Shown here one piece after another: positions 1-6,761 of a DNA stretch of 64,000 nucleotides; the stretch's first letter is position 1, and each line of letters begins with the position of its first letter. The notes under the pieces are model-generated. The model was not told the origin of the DNA, searched no databases, and worked only from the letters and a program-made list of their open reading frames with translations. A program made the translations under genes and the position numbers. The stretch is from Frankia umida (GTDB lineage: Bacteria; Actinomycetota; Actinomycetes; Frankiales; Frankiaceae): assembly GCF_023242945.1 (NCBI RefSeq), contig NZ_JALKFT010000024.1, positions 17,925 to 81,924 on the forward strand, in the 5' to 3' direction.

Positions 1-1010
1 CCGATCTCGCCGGCACCATCTCGGTGCTGCGCGACCTGGCGGAACGACGCGGCGTGGGCCTGATGTGCAGCGGCACCCATCCGATCAGCGACTACGCCAG
101 TCAGCGGATCACCGAGGACGAGCGATACGCCACGCTTGTCTCGCAGATGCAGTGGATGGCCCGGCGGCTGCTGATCTTCGGGGTGCACGTGCACGTCGGC
201 GTGCGATCGCCGGACAAGGCCATGCCCATCGTGAACGCTCTGATGGCCTACATCCCACACTTTCTGGCGCTGTCCGCCTCGTCGCCCTACTGGCTGGGTG
301 ACGACACCGGGCTCGCCTCCTCCCGGTCGCAGGTGTTCGCGAGCCTGCCGACCGCCGGGCTGCCCTACCCGCTCGACGACTGGCCCGGGTTCGAGGCCTT
401 CATGGGAACACTGATCGCCTCGGGGACCATCGAGACGATCCGTGAGATCTGGTGGGACATCCGTCCACATCCGAACTTCGGCACCGTGGAGCTGCGCATC
501 TGCGACGGGCTGCCCACCCTGATGGAGGTCGGGGCGGTCGCAGCCCTCGCCCAGTGCCTCGTGGACCGGATGAACACCCAGATCGACCGCGGCTACCGAC
601 TGCCCGCGCCGAAGCGCTGGCTCGTCCAGGAGAACAAGTGGCGCGCGGCGCGTTACGGACTCGACGCGCAGATCATGATCGACGCGCAGGGCGCGGTCCG
701 ATCCGTCCGCGACGACATCATCGACCTGGTGGAGGATCTTCTTCCGGTCGCGCATCGGCTCGGCTGCGCCGGGGAGCTGGCGGACGTCCTGGCGATCGTC
801 GAGATCGGAGGAAGTTCCACCCGCCAGCGCGAGGTCGCCCGGCGGGCCGGCGGGGATCTCCTTCCGGTCGTCGATACCCTCCTGGCGGAGATGGAGGCCG
901 GCCATCCGATCGTGGACCGACCGGCCGCGTCCCGGGTGACCTCACCGCCGTCCGGTCCGGTATCGCCGTCCGGTCCGGTACCCGCCTCCGGTGTGGTCCT
1001 GGGTCTGTGA
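1..1010 (+). CDS. Glutamate-cysteine ligase family protein (GCS2/YbdK type), 5' truncated by the window
   Basis: The frame is open from base 3, so the start lies left of the window; about 335 codons remain before TGA. The motifs CSGTHP, HVHVGVRSPDKA and WDIRPHPNFGTVELRICDG are the catalytic-core and C-terminal signatures of the carboxylate-amine ligase family (GCS2; TIGR02050-like), which join glutamate to an amine such as cysteine using ATP. The tail (SPPSGPVSPSGPVPASG) is low-complexity Pro/Ser. The next gene starts 3 bp downstream, so the two are probably co-transcribed. The family is secure. The exact substrate, gamma-glutamylcysteine or another gamma-glutamyl amide, cannot be told from sequence. 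Confidence 0.88.
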   Translation, partial: DLAGTISVLRDLAERRGVGLMCSGTHPISDYASQRITEDERYATLVSQMQWMARRLLIFGVHVHVGVRSPDKAMPIVNALMAYIPHFLALSASSPYWLGDDTGLASSRSQVFASLPTAGLPYPLDDWPGFEAFMGTLIASGTIETIREIWWDIRPHPNFGTVELRICDGLPTLMEVGAVAALAQCLVDRMNTQIDRGYRLPAPKRWLVQENKWRAARYGLDAQIMIDAQGAVRSVRDDIIDLVEDLLPVAHRLGCAGELADVLAIVEIGGSSTRQREVARRAGGDLLPVVDTLLAEMEAGHPIVDRPAASRVTSPPSGPVSPSGPVPASGVVLGL

Positions 1011-1013
1011 CGA

Positions 1014-2291
1014 GTGGCTCTGGGGGTAACAGGATTGGGGAGTGGCAGGGAGGTGCCCGACCAGCAGATACAGGCGGATGGCATCGCCGCGGTCACCAGG
1101 TGGCTGGCCGTCCACGAATCCGAGCTGATCGCGCTGCGCCGGGATCTGCACGCCCATCCGGAGCTCGGCCGACAGGAACGCCGCACCACCGGGCAGGTGG
1201 AAGCCAGGCTGCAGGCGGTCGGGTTGGACCCGCGGCGGCTGCCGGACGTTCCCGGTCTGTGGTGTGACATCGGGGCCGACGCGGAGGGCGATCCCGCGGT
1301 TCCGGTGGTGCTGGTGCGGGCTGACATGGATGCGTTGCCGCTGCCGGACTCCAAGGATGTGCCCTACCGTTCGACGGTGCCTGGCGTCACCCATGCCTGC
1401 GGTCACGACGTGCACACGGTGGTGACCCTCGGGGTGGGCCTGGCGCTCGCCGAGTACGCACGTGCCGTCGCGCTGCCCGGGACCGTGAGACTGGTGTTCC
1501 AACCCGCCGAGGAGCTGATGCCCGGTGGTGCCCTGGACGTGATCGACGCGGGCGTGCTCAAACCCGTGTCCGCGGCCATCGCCGTTCACTGCGATCCGGC
1601 TCTGGACGTGGGCACCATCGGACTGCGCACCGGTCCGATCACCTCGGCCGCCGACGCTCTCGAGATCACCCTGGCGGGGCCAGGTGGCCACACCTCGCGC
1701 CCGCAGAACACGGTGGACCTGATCTACGCGATGGTGCGTCTGGCCGCAGACCTGCCGGCCGCGCTCGGGCGCCTGGTCGATCCACGGTCAGCACTGTCCC
1801 TGGTCTGGGGGCAGATCCAGGCTGGTACCGTCGCCAACGCCATCCCACGCTCCGGCCAGCTGCGCGGCACCCTGCGCACCCTGTCCCGGGAGACCTGGGA
1901 TGCGGTTCCGGAGCTGGTGACCCGGCTCGCGGAGGAGCTGGTCGCCCCGTATGGCGCGCAGATCGTGGTCGACTACCGCCGCGGCGTGCCCCCGGTGGTC
2001 AACAGCGCCCAGGTCGTCGACGTCTTTCAGCAGGTCGTCGATGTCTCGCTGGGGCACGGCGCCTCGGCCACGGTGGCGCAGTCACTCGGCGGCGAGGACT
2101 TCGGCTGGTATCTCAACCACGTCCCGGGCGCCCTGGCCCGGCTGGGTACCCGTGTGCCCGGCGGACCCACCTACGATCTTCACCAGGGCGCCTTCGACGT
2201 GGACGAGCGGGCCATCGGCGTGGGGGTGCGCCTGCTGGCCGGGTCCGCCCTCGAGCTGCTGCGGCGCCATCGGCCGCCGGCCACCGGCTGA
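1014..2291 (+). CDS. M20-family amidohydrolase/peptidase (AmiA/AmiB-like)
   Basis: A 425-aa metal-dependent hydrolase that removes acyl or amino-acid groups from amide bonds. Metal-site motifs are visible: RRDLHAHPELG near residue 43, ADMDALPLPDS around 103, THACGHDVHT around 125 and QPAEELMPGG around 164; a dimerisation-domain GGHTSRP motif follows. Length matches M20D amidohydrolases. The GTG start lies 3 bp after the ligase stop, and a second in-frame GTG at 1053 is possible. Its position beside a GGCT-like gene and lpdA matches amiA1/amiB1 of mycobacteria (remembered gene order). Substrate unknown; hydrolysis of a gamma-glutamyl or N-acyl amide would fit the neighbours but is inference. 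Confidence 0.9.
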   Translation: MALGVTGLGSGREVPDQQIQADGIAAVTRWLAVHESELIALRRDLHAHPELGRQERRTTGQVEARLQAVGLDPRRLPDVPGLWCDIGADAEGDPAVPVVLVRADMDALPLPDSKDVPYRSTVPGVTHACGHDVHTVVTLGVGLALAEYARAVALPGTVRLVFQPAEELMPGGALDVIDAGVLKPVSAAIAVHCDPALDVGTIGLRTGPITSAADALEITLAGPGGHTSRPQNTVDLIYAMVRLAADLPAALGRLVDPRSALSLVWGQIQAGTVANAIPRSGQLRGTLRTLSRETWDAVPELVTRLAEELVAPYGAQIVVDYRRGVPPVVNSAQVVDVFQQVVDVSLGHGASATVAQSLGGEDFGWYLNHVPGALARLGTRVPGGPTYDLHQGAFDVDERAIGVGVRLLAGSALELLRRHRPPATG

Positions 2292-2305
2292 GTACCCCCT
2301 CGCCG

Positions 2306-2324
2306 CGACCGCGCTACGCGGTCG
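2306..2324. terminator. Hairpin between convergent genes, stop codon in the loop
   Basis: A perfect 8-bp inverted repeat (CGACCGCG / CGCGGTCG) with a 3-nt loop CTA lies 14 bp after the M20 stop. On the minus strand the loop is the TAG stop of the GGCT-like gene, so the 5' arm of that hairpin encodes its last codons. No U-tract follows, as is usual in actinobacteria. It could end transcription in both directions. Confidence 0.6.
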
Positions 2325-2754
2325 GCCGGGAACGCAGCTCGCTGACGTAGTCGGCAGGCGCACCAGCCTTCTCCGCCGAGTCTGCGATCATGTTCAGGTA
2401 CCAGAGGGACGGGAGCCCGCCCTCGTAGGAGTTCAACACGTACGTCCAGGCGAGGGCTTCGCCGTCAAGGGTGTGCACGCGGACACGGATGCGGGTGTAG
2501 AGCCCGGTGTCCGCTCCCTCCCAGATGTCAAGCCGCTCCAGATCATAACGATCAAGATCGTAGAGAAGGGCGTAGGCGTGCGCGCCCGGCGCCTCGACGA
2601 TGGTCGCGAGGGCGCCGTCCCACCCGACGTCCTCGCCGCCAAAGGTCAACCGCCACCCGTTGATCCATCCGGTTCCGGTAACGGGCGAGTGGGGCGTCCG
2701 TTTCTTCATCTGCGCCGGATCGAGGTTGCCGGCGTATGCCGCGTACAAGGTCAT
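2314..2754 (-). CDS. Gamma-glutamylcyclotransferase-like (GGCT/AIG2 fold) protein
   Basis: A 146-aa protein beginning MTLYAAYAGNLDPAQM, where YAGNL stands for the substrate-loop YGSNL of the GGCT family. GTGWINGWRLTF and a central YDLDRYDLERLDIWEGADTGLY segment are also typical. Family enzymes split gamma-glutamyl compounds to 5-oxoproline plus amine. The length is normal. M. tuberculosis has a comparable gene between lpdA and amiA1 (from memory). It converges with the M20 gene and diverges from lpdA across 191 bp. Paired with the ligase at the left edge it hints at gamma-glutamyl turnover; the true substrate is unknown. Confidence 0.82.
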   Translation of the reverse strand: MTLYAAYAGNLDPAQMKKRTPHSPVTGTGWINGWRLTFGGEDVGWDGALATIVEAPGAHAYALLYDLDRYDLERLDIWEGADTGLYTRIRVRVHTLDGEALAWTYVLNSYEGGLPSLWYLNMIADSAEKAGAPADYVSELRSRPTA

Positions 2755-2945
2755 TGTGGTCTCTCGGGAGTGACGGTGCGTTGCCAGGGCTACAGGTTGC
2801 TGGTCGGTACTGGAACCTTCGCGATCTACGGCACTCTCCCCGCGGAGACTCCGCCTGCGATCCTACGGAGCTGTCCGTACCAGGAGGAGCAGTGCCATCC
2901 AGGAGGGGGAAGATAAGAGCAGGACTGGTCGGGATCGGAGGGCTC
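2755..2945. promoter_or_regulatory. Divergent intergenic region between the GGCT-like gene and lpdA
   Basis: These 191 bp must hold the promoters of both divergent genes. I see no clear -35/-10 pair or operator. A GGAGGG Shine-Dalgarno lies directly before the lpdA GTG at 2946. Confidence 0.4.
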
Positions 2946-4427
2946 GTGACACGCATTGTCATTCTCGGTGGAGGTCCAGGGGGCTACGAGGCGGCACTGG
3001 TCGCGGCATCCCTGGGCGCCTCCGTGACAGTTGTTGACTCGGACGGCATCGGTGGCGCCTGTGTGCTCACGGACTGCGTTCCTTCGAAGGCGCTCATCGC
3101 GACCTCGGAGACCATGACAAATCTCGCACTTGCTCCGGGTCTGGGTATCCGCCCGCACGGTCCCGGTGTGACTGCGGACACCTCGAGCCCGGCGGTCGCC
3201 TGGGGGATGCCGAGCGGCTCGGATTCGGGTACGCCCGCTCTCACTCCACCCGAGGTGGTCGGAGTCGACCCCGTGCAGGTCTACGAGCGGGTCCGGGAAC
3301 TCGCCAAGGCGCAGTCCCTGGACATCGAGCGGCGACTCGAACGCGAGAAGGTCGAGATCGTGCACGCCACCGGTCGCCTCGTCGGCCCGCATGCGATCGA
3401 GGCGAGCAACGGTGAGACCTTTGTGGGCGACGTCGTGCTTGTCGCGACGGGTGCCGCACCCCGAATCCTGTCCAGCGCACAGCCGGATGGTGAGCGGATA
3501 CTTACCTGGCGTCATCTCTACGACCTCAAGGAAATTCCGGAGCATCTCGTCGTTGTCGGCTCCGGGGTGACCGGCGCCGAGTTCGCAAGCGCGTACCGGG
3601 CTCTGGGCGCGGAGGTCACCCTGGTGTCCTCCCGAGATCGGGTCCTGCCGGGTGAGGACCTCGACGCGGCCCGGGTCATCGAAGACGTGTTTGTCCGCCG
3701 GGGAATCGAGGTGCTCAATCGTTCACGGGCCTCCTCGGTGCGGCGGATAGGCGACGGAGTCATCGTCGAGCTTTCTGATGGTCGGACCGTTGCAGGTAGC
3801 CACGCTCTCATGGCCGTCGGTTCCGTGCCGAGAACGCGGGATCTTGGCCTTACTGACGTGGGTGTGCGGCTCGGGCCGGGTGGCCACGTCGGTGTCGACC
3901 GGATGTCGCGTACCTCGGTACCCGGTGTCTACGCCGCCGGCGACTGCACCGGTGTTCTGCCACTGGCCTCGGTCGCGGCCATGCAGGGCCGAATCGCCAT
4001 GTGGCACGCACTCGGTGAGGCGGTAAGCCCGCTGCGGCTCGGAACGGTCTCCTCGAACATCTTCACCGAGCCCGAGATCGCGACCGTGGGCATGAGCCAG
4101 GTCATGAAGGACGCCGGCGCGGTCGCCGCGGAAGTAACCACCGTGCCACTTTCGCGAAACCCCCGCGCCAAGATGATGGGTATCCAGGACGGCTTCGTCA
4201 AGCTCTTCTGTCGACCCGGAAGCGGCAGTGTTCTTGGCGGTGTCATCGTGGCGCCACGGGCATCCGAGCTCATTCTCTCCGTGTCTCTTGCCGTTGAAAA
4301 CGGGCTCACGGTCGACCAGATCGCCCATACGTTCTCCATCTATCCTTCGCTCTCCGGCTCGATCACCGAAGCGGCGCGGGTCCTGCGACCACGTGACTTC
4401 TTTGCTGGATTCGACAACCCTTCCTGA
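2946..4427 (+). CDS. lpdA: LpdA-type NAD(P)H-quinone dehydrogenase of the pyridine nucleotide-disulfide reductase family
   Basis: A 493-aa FAD flavoprotein. The GTG start is set by GGAGGG just upstream and by the immediate FAD-binding motif VILGGGPGGYEAAL. An NAD(P)-binding VVGSGVTGAEFA motif, the ATG/AAGDCTG FAD contacts and a C-terminal dimerisation domain follow. The site GGACVLTDCVPSK keeps both cysteines (C39, C44; CxxxxC). However, the C-terminal His-Glu dyad of true disulfide reductases is replaced: YPSLSGS at 466-472 instead of HPTLSE. That loss matches mycobacterial LpdA, a quinone reductase that does not act as lipoamide dehydrogenase; as I recall, the mycobacterial protein also lacks one of the two cysteines. 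A quinone or redox-protection role is likely. Confidence 0.88.
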   Translation: MTRIVILGGGPGGYEAALVAASLGASVTVVDSDGIGGACVLTDCVPSKALIATSETMTNLALAPGLGIRPHGPGVTADTSSPAVAWGMPSGSDSGTPALTPPEVVGVDPVQVYERVRELAKAQSLDIERRLEREKVEIVHATGRLVGPHAIEASNGETFVGDVVLVATGAAPRILSSAQPDGERILTWRHLYDLKEIPEHLVVVGSGVTGAEFASAYRALGAEVTLVSSRDRVLPGEDLDAARVIEDVFVRRGIEVLNRSRASSVRRIGDGVIVELSDGRTVAGSHALMAVGSVPRTRDLGLTDVGVRLGPGGHVGVDRMSRTSVPGVYAAGDCTGVLPLASVAAMQGRIAMWHALGEAVSPLRLGTVSSNIFTEPEIATVGMSQVMKDAGAVAAEVTTVPLSRNPRAKMMGIQDGFVKLFCRPGSGSVLGGVIVAPRASELILSVSLAVENGLTVDQIAHTFSIYPSLSGSITEAARVLRPRDFFAGFDNPS

Positions 4428-4456
4428 GGCGTGGCTTGGGCGCCTGTAGTCCTGGC

Positions 4457-4516
4457 TCCTGAAGAACCGCACTGGGTCCTGAAGGGCCGTGGGGGCTCCT
4501 GAAGAAGCGCGGGTGG
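4457..4516. repeat. Degenerate 20-bp tandem repeat, three copies
   Basis: TCCTGAAG recurs at 4457, 4477 and 4497, each followed by a G/C-rich 12-bp stretch, giving an exact 20-bp period. It lies in the gene-free segment after lpdA. No function is apparent. Confidence 0.6.
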
Positions 4517-4532
4517 TGCACATCATCGTCAG

Positions 4533-4567
4533 CCAGCATGGCGGAGCTGGGCGTGGCGCCATGCTGG
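4533..4567. terminator. Strong hairpin downstream of lpdA
   Basis: A perfect 11-bp inverted repeat (CCAGCATGGCG at 4533-4543, CGCCATGCTGG at 4557-4567) with a 13-nt loop, about 105 bp after the lpdA stop. It could be a rho-independent-like terminator separating lpdA from the HNH gene. It could also be a binding site or a small mobile-element remnant. Confidence 0.6.
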
Positions 4568-4798
4568 TTATCCGATGGCCTCCTCAGCATAGGCGAGATT
4601 TTCCCTGAGATCCACCATCGGTTGGAGTCCATTTCCCTCGACCGTGTGGTCGCCATTTCCTCGAACTTGCAGTCGGGCCGTGTGGGACGGCCAGGATTTG
4701 GATTGCCGCTGGTGCTGTGGTCGTAGTGTCAGATGGAGTCGCGTGCATAGCCTCAAGTGTGATCGGGGGTTGCCAGGCGGCCGGTCGGCATCTACTAT

Positions 4799-4814
4799 TC
4801 GAATGTACGTTCGA
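4799..4814. promoter_or_regulatory. Probable LexA (SOS) box upstream of the DUF222/HNH gene
   Basis: TCGAATGTACGTTCGA matches the actinobacterial SOS box TCGAAC-N4-GTTCGA at 11 of 12 fixed positions (C to T at position 6) and is almost a perfect palindrome. It sits 83 bp before the HNH start in non-coding DNA. In mycobacteria LexA boxes are known in front of related 13E12/DUF222-HNH genes, so induction by DNA damage is a reasoned prediction. Apart from the repeat, hairpin and this box I see nothing in 4428-4897. Confidence 0.72.
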
Positions 4815-4897
4815 TCATCGAGTCTGGAATCCGGTCCTTGTGCCGGCTCTCTCTTTCCGGTTTCTGTGGTCCGGTATCTGCTGTCGTCATCTTTTGA

Positions 4898-6265
4898 ATG
4901 GGGGCTGTGATGGTGACGGGAACACGTGCGGCGCCAGCAGCGTCGGATGAGGAGGAGCGGGCGTGGTTGGCATCGGTGGAGGTCGGCGGTCGCCGGGTGG
5001 CGGATCTGATGGATGTGGACTGTCTCGCGTGGGATGAGGAGGTCGGGCGGCGGGTGGCGCGGGCGGAAGCGGAGCGCCTGCTGGTCCGCGCGCGCCTGAC
5101 CGAGCTGCGCCCCGCTCCGGTGGATGCGGGGACGTCGCAGGGGCGCGGCGAGCAGCCCGGTGGTGGTGCGCAGGGTGGCGGCGAGCAGACCGGCGCCGGC
5201 GGGATGTGGGCCGAGCCGGGCCGGTGGGGCTACGACGAGTTCGTCGGCGAGGAGGTCGCGCTCCGCGCGCGGCTGTCACCTTCCGAAGGTGGGAGGCAGA
5301 CGGCGTTCGCGGTTCGGGTTGTACGGCGGCTGCCCGCCGGGGTGAAGGCGCTGTGGGACAGGCGGATCGATCTGGCCCGTCTCGTGGCGTTGGACCGGCT
5401 GACCGCCCCACTCGACGGCTCGCTCGTCGCGCAGGTTGTCGGCCCGGTGTTGGCCAAGGGTGGCCGGCCGAGCCTGAAGGCGTTCGAGCAGGCGGTGCGC
5501 CGCCGGGTCCTGGTGGTCGATCCGGATGGGGCGGCGCGGCGTCAGAAGGCGGCCGAAGGTACCCGGCGCGTCGAGGCACGCACGGAGCCCGACGGCATGG
5601 GCCGTCTGGCGATGTTCCTGCCCGCGCTGCGCATGCTGGCGGTGTGGGCGCGCATCGACCGGCTGGCCCGGCAGGCTGGTACCGGCGACGCTCGCAGTCT
5701 CGATGTGGCGTACGCGCTGCTGATGGGCGAAAGCCTGGGCCGTGTCAACCTGGAGATGCAGGTGATCGTCCCGGTGGAGACGCTGCTGGGGCTGGCGGAG
5801 CGCCCAGGTGAGATCCCTGGATACGGGCCCGTCCCAGCGGAGATCGTTCGGGAGATGAGCCAGGACCCGCGGTGCACCTGGCGGCAGATGCTGACCCGGC
5901 GGGAGACCGGAGAACTCGTCGGTCTCGGGCGTCGCCGGTTTCCGCCCGCCGCCCTGGCGCGGCATGTGCGAGCGCGCAACAGCCAGTGCGTCCTGCCGGG
6001 CTGCAACACCCCCGCGGGCAGCAGCGATCTTGATCACACGGTGGCCTGGTTCGACGGTGGGCTCACCGAGAACGGCAATCTTGCGCCCCTCTGCCGCAGA
6101 CACCATCGGATGCTGGGTCGCTACAAGCAGCGGCCCGACCAGGCGTCGGAGCACGGGGCGAGACAGCGGTGGCTCGTCGAACAGGGCGAGCCCGGTCACA
6201 TGACGTGGACGACCCCTACCGGGGGCGAGTACCACACGCACCCTGACAACTACACAGAGAGGTAG
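4898..6265 (+). CDS. DUF222-HNH endonuclease domain protein (13E12-repeat family)
   Basis: 455 aa. The N-terminal two thirds is the helical DUF222 region (for example WDRRIDLARLVALDRLT, and LPALRMLAVWARIDRLAR with GDARSLDVAYALL). The C-terminus is a zinc-type HNH nuclease, residues 364-403: CVLPGC, then DLDHTVAWFDGGLTENGNL, then PLCRRHHR. These proteins occur in many copies in actinobacterial genomes, often near mobile or intron-like elements; their activity is poorly known. Starts at 4898 (ATG) or 4910 (ATG, preceded by GGGGG) are both possible. The LexA-like box upstream suggests an SOS-regulated single gene. The frame is intact and the HNH metal residues are present. Confidence 0.9.
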   Translation: MGAVMVTGTRAAPAASDEEERAWLASVEVGGRRVADLMDVDCLAWDEEVGRRVARAEAERLLVRARLTELRPAPVDAGTSQGRGEQPGGGAQGGGEQTGAGGMWAEPGRWGYDEFVGEEVALRARLSPSEGGRQTAFAVRVVRRLPAGVKALWDRRIDLARLVALDRLTAPLDGSLVAQVVGPVLAKGGRPSLKAFEQAVRRRVLVVDPDGAARRQKAAEGTRRVEARTEPDGMGRLAMFLPALRMLAVWARIDRLARQAGTGDARSLDVAYALLMGESLGRVNLEMQVIVPVETLLGLAERPGEIPGYGPVPAEIVREMSQDPRCTWRQMLTRRETGELVGLGRRRFPPAALARHVRARNSQCVLPGCNTPAGSSDLDHTVAWFDGGLTENGNLAPLCRRHHRMLGRYKQRPDQASEHGARQRWLVEQGEPGHMTWTTPTGGEYHTHPDNYTER

Positions 6266-6274
6266 TGGCGGGCG

Positions 6275-6293
6275 GCGGGCGGCCTCAGCCCGC
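6275..6293. terminator. Small hairpin between convergent HNH and DUF5313 genes
   Basis: A 6-bp stem GCGGGC/GCCCGC with a 7-nt loop GGCCTCA starts 10 bp after the HNH stop. The loop contains the stop codon of the minus-strand DUF5313 gene, the same layout as at 2306-2324. It is weaker than the other hairpins in the window. Confidence 0.4.
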
Positions 6294-6701
6294 TTCCTGT
6301 GGGTCATCCGGTGGCGGGAGGACGGGCGGGAAGCCGTGCTGTTCGAGGCGCCGGTTGCGGAAGTAGCTGCTGGTGGCGAAGCCAAGACCCAGACCTGCGG
6401 CCAGGAGGAGCCCGACGGCGATGCCACGAACCGCCGGCTGGCCGGGAAGCAGCGCGAAGACCACGGCGAAGGGCAGGAGAAGAAGGGGCGGGCGGATGGC
6501 CTGCCGGACCCGCCACCCGGGCCCGGTCAGATCATGCGAGACCCACGCGCGGTACGTCGGCGGCAACGTGCCACCGAGAAGGTAGTGGATTCGGCCGGTC
6601 AGTGGCGGCCGGTGTGTGCCAGCACCTGGTGTGCCAGCACCGTCCACCGCCGTAGCCCCATCCCGACCGCCCACCGGCGGGCTGTCCTCACTGCCGCTCA
6701 T
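6285..6701 (-). CDS. DUF5313-family small membrane protein
   Basis: 138 aa. After a disordered N-terminus the segment RIHYLLGGTLPPTYRAWVSHDLTG matches the DUF5313 pattern (a short G.LP..Y..WV.HD motif). Two hydrophobic helices follow (residues about 72-88 and 92-110), then a conserved RRLEQHGFPPVLPPP tail. Members are actinobacterial inner-membrane proteins of unknown function. The gene ends 19 bp from the convergent HNH gene and lies just downstream of accA in the same direction. Confidence 0.75.
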   Translation of the reverse strand: MSGSEDSPPVGGRDGATAVDGAGTPGAGTHRPPLTGRIHYLLGGTLPPTYRAWVSHDLTGPGWRVRQAIRPPLLLLPFAVVFALLPGQPAVRGIAVGLLLAAGLGLGFATSSYFRNRRLEQHGFPPVLPPPDDPQEAG

Positions 6702-6761
6702 ACCCGCAGCTTACGAAGCGGCCAGGCGGAGCGAGGACAGCGACCGGCGAACAGGTGGCAT

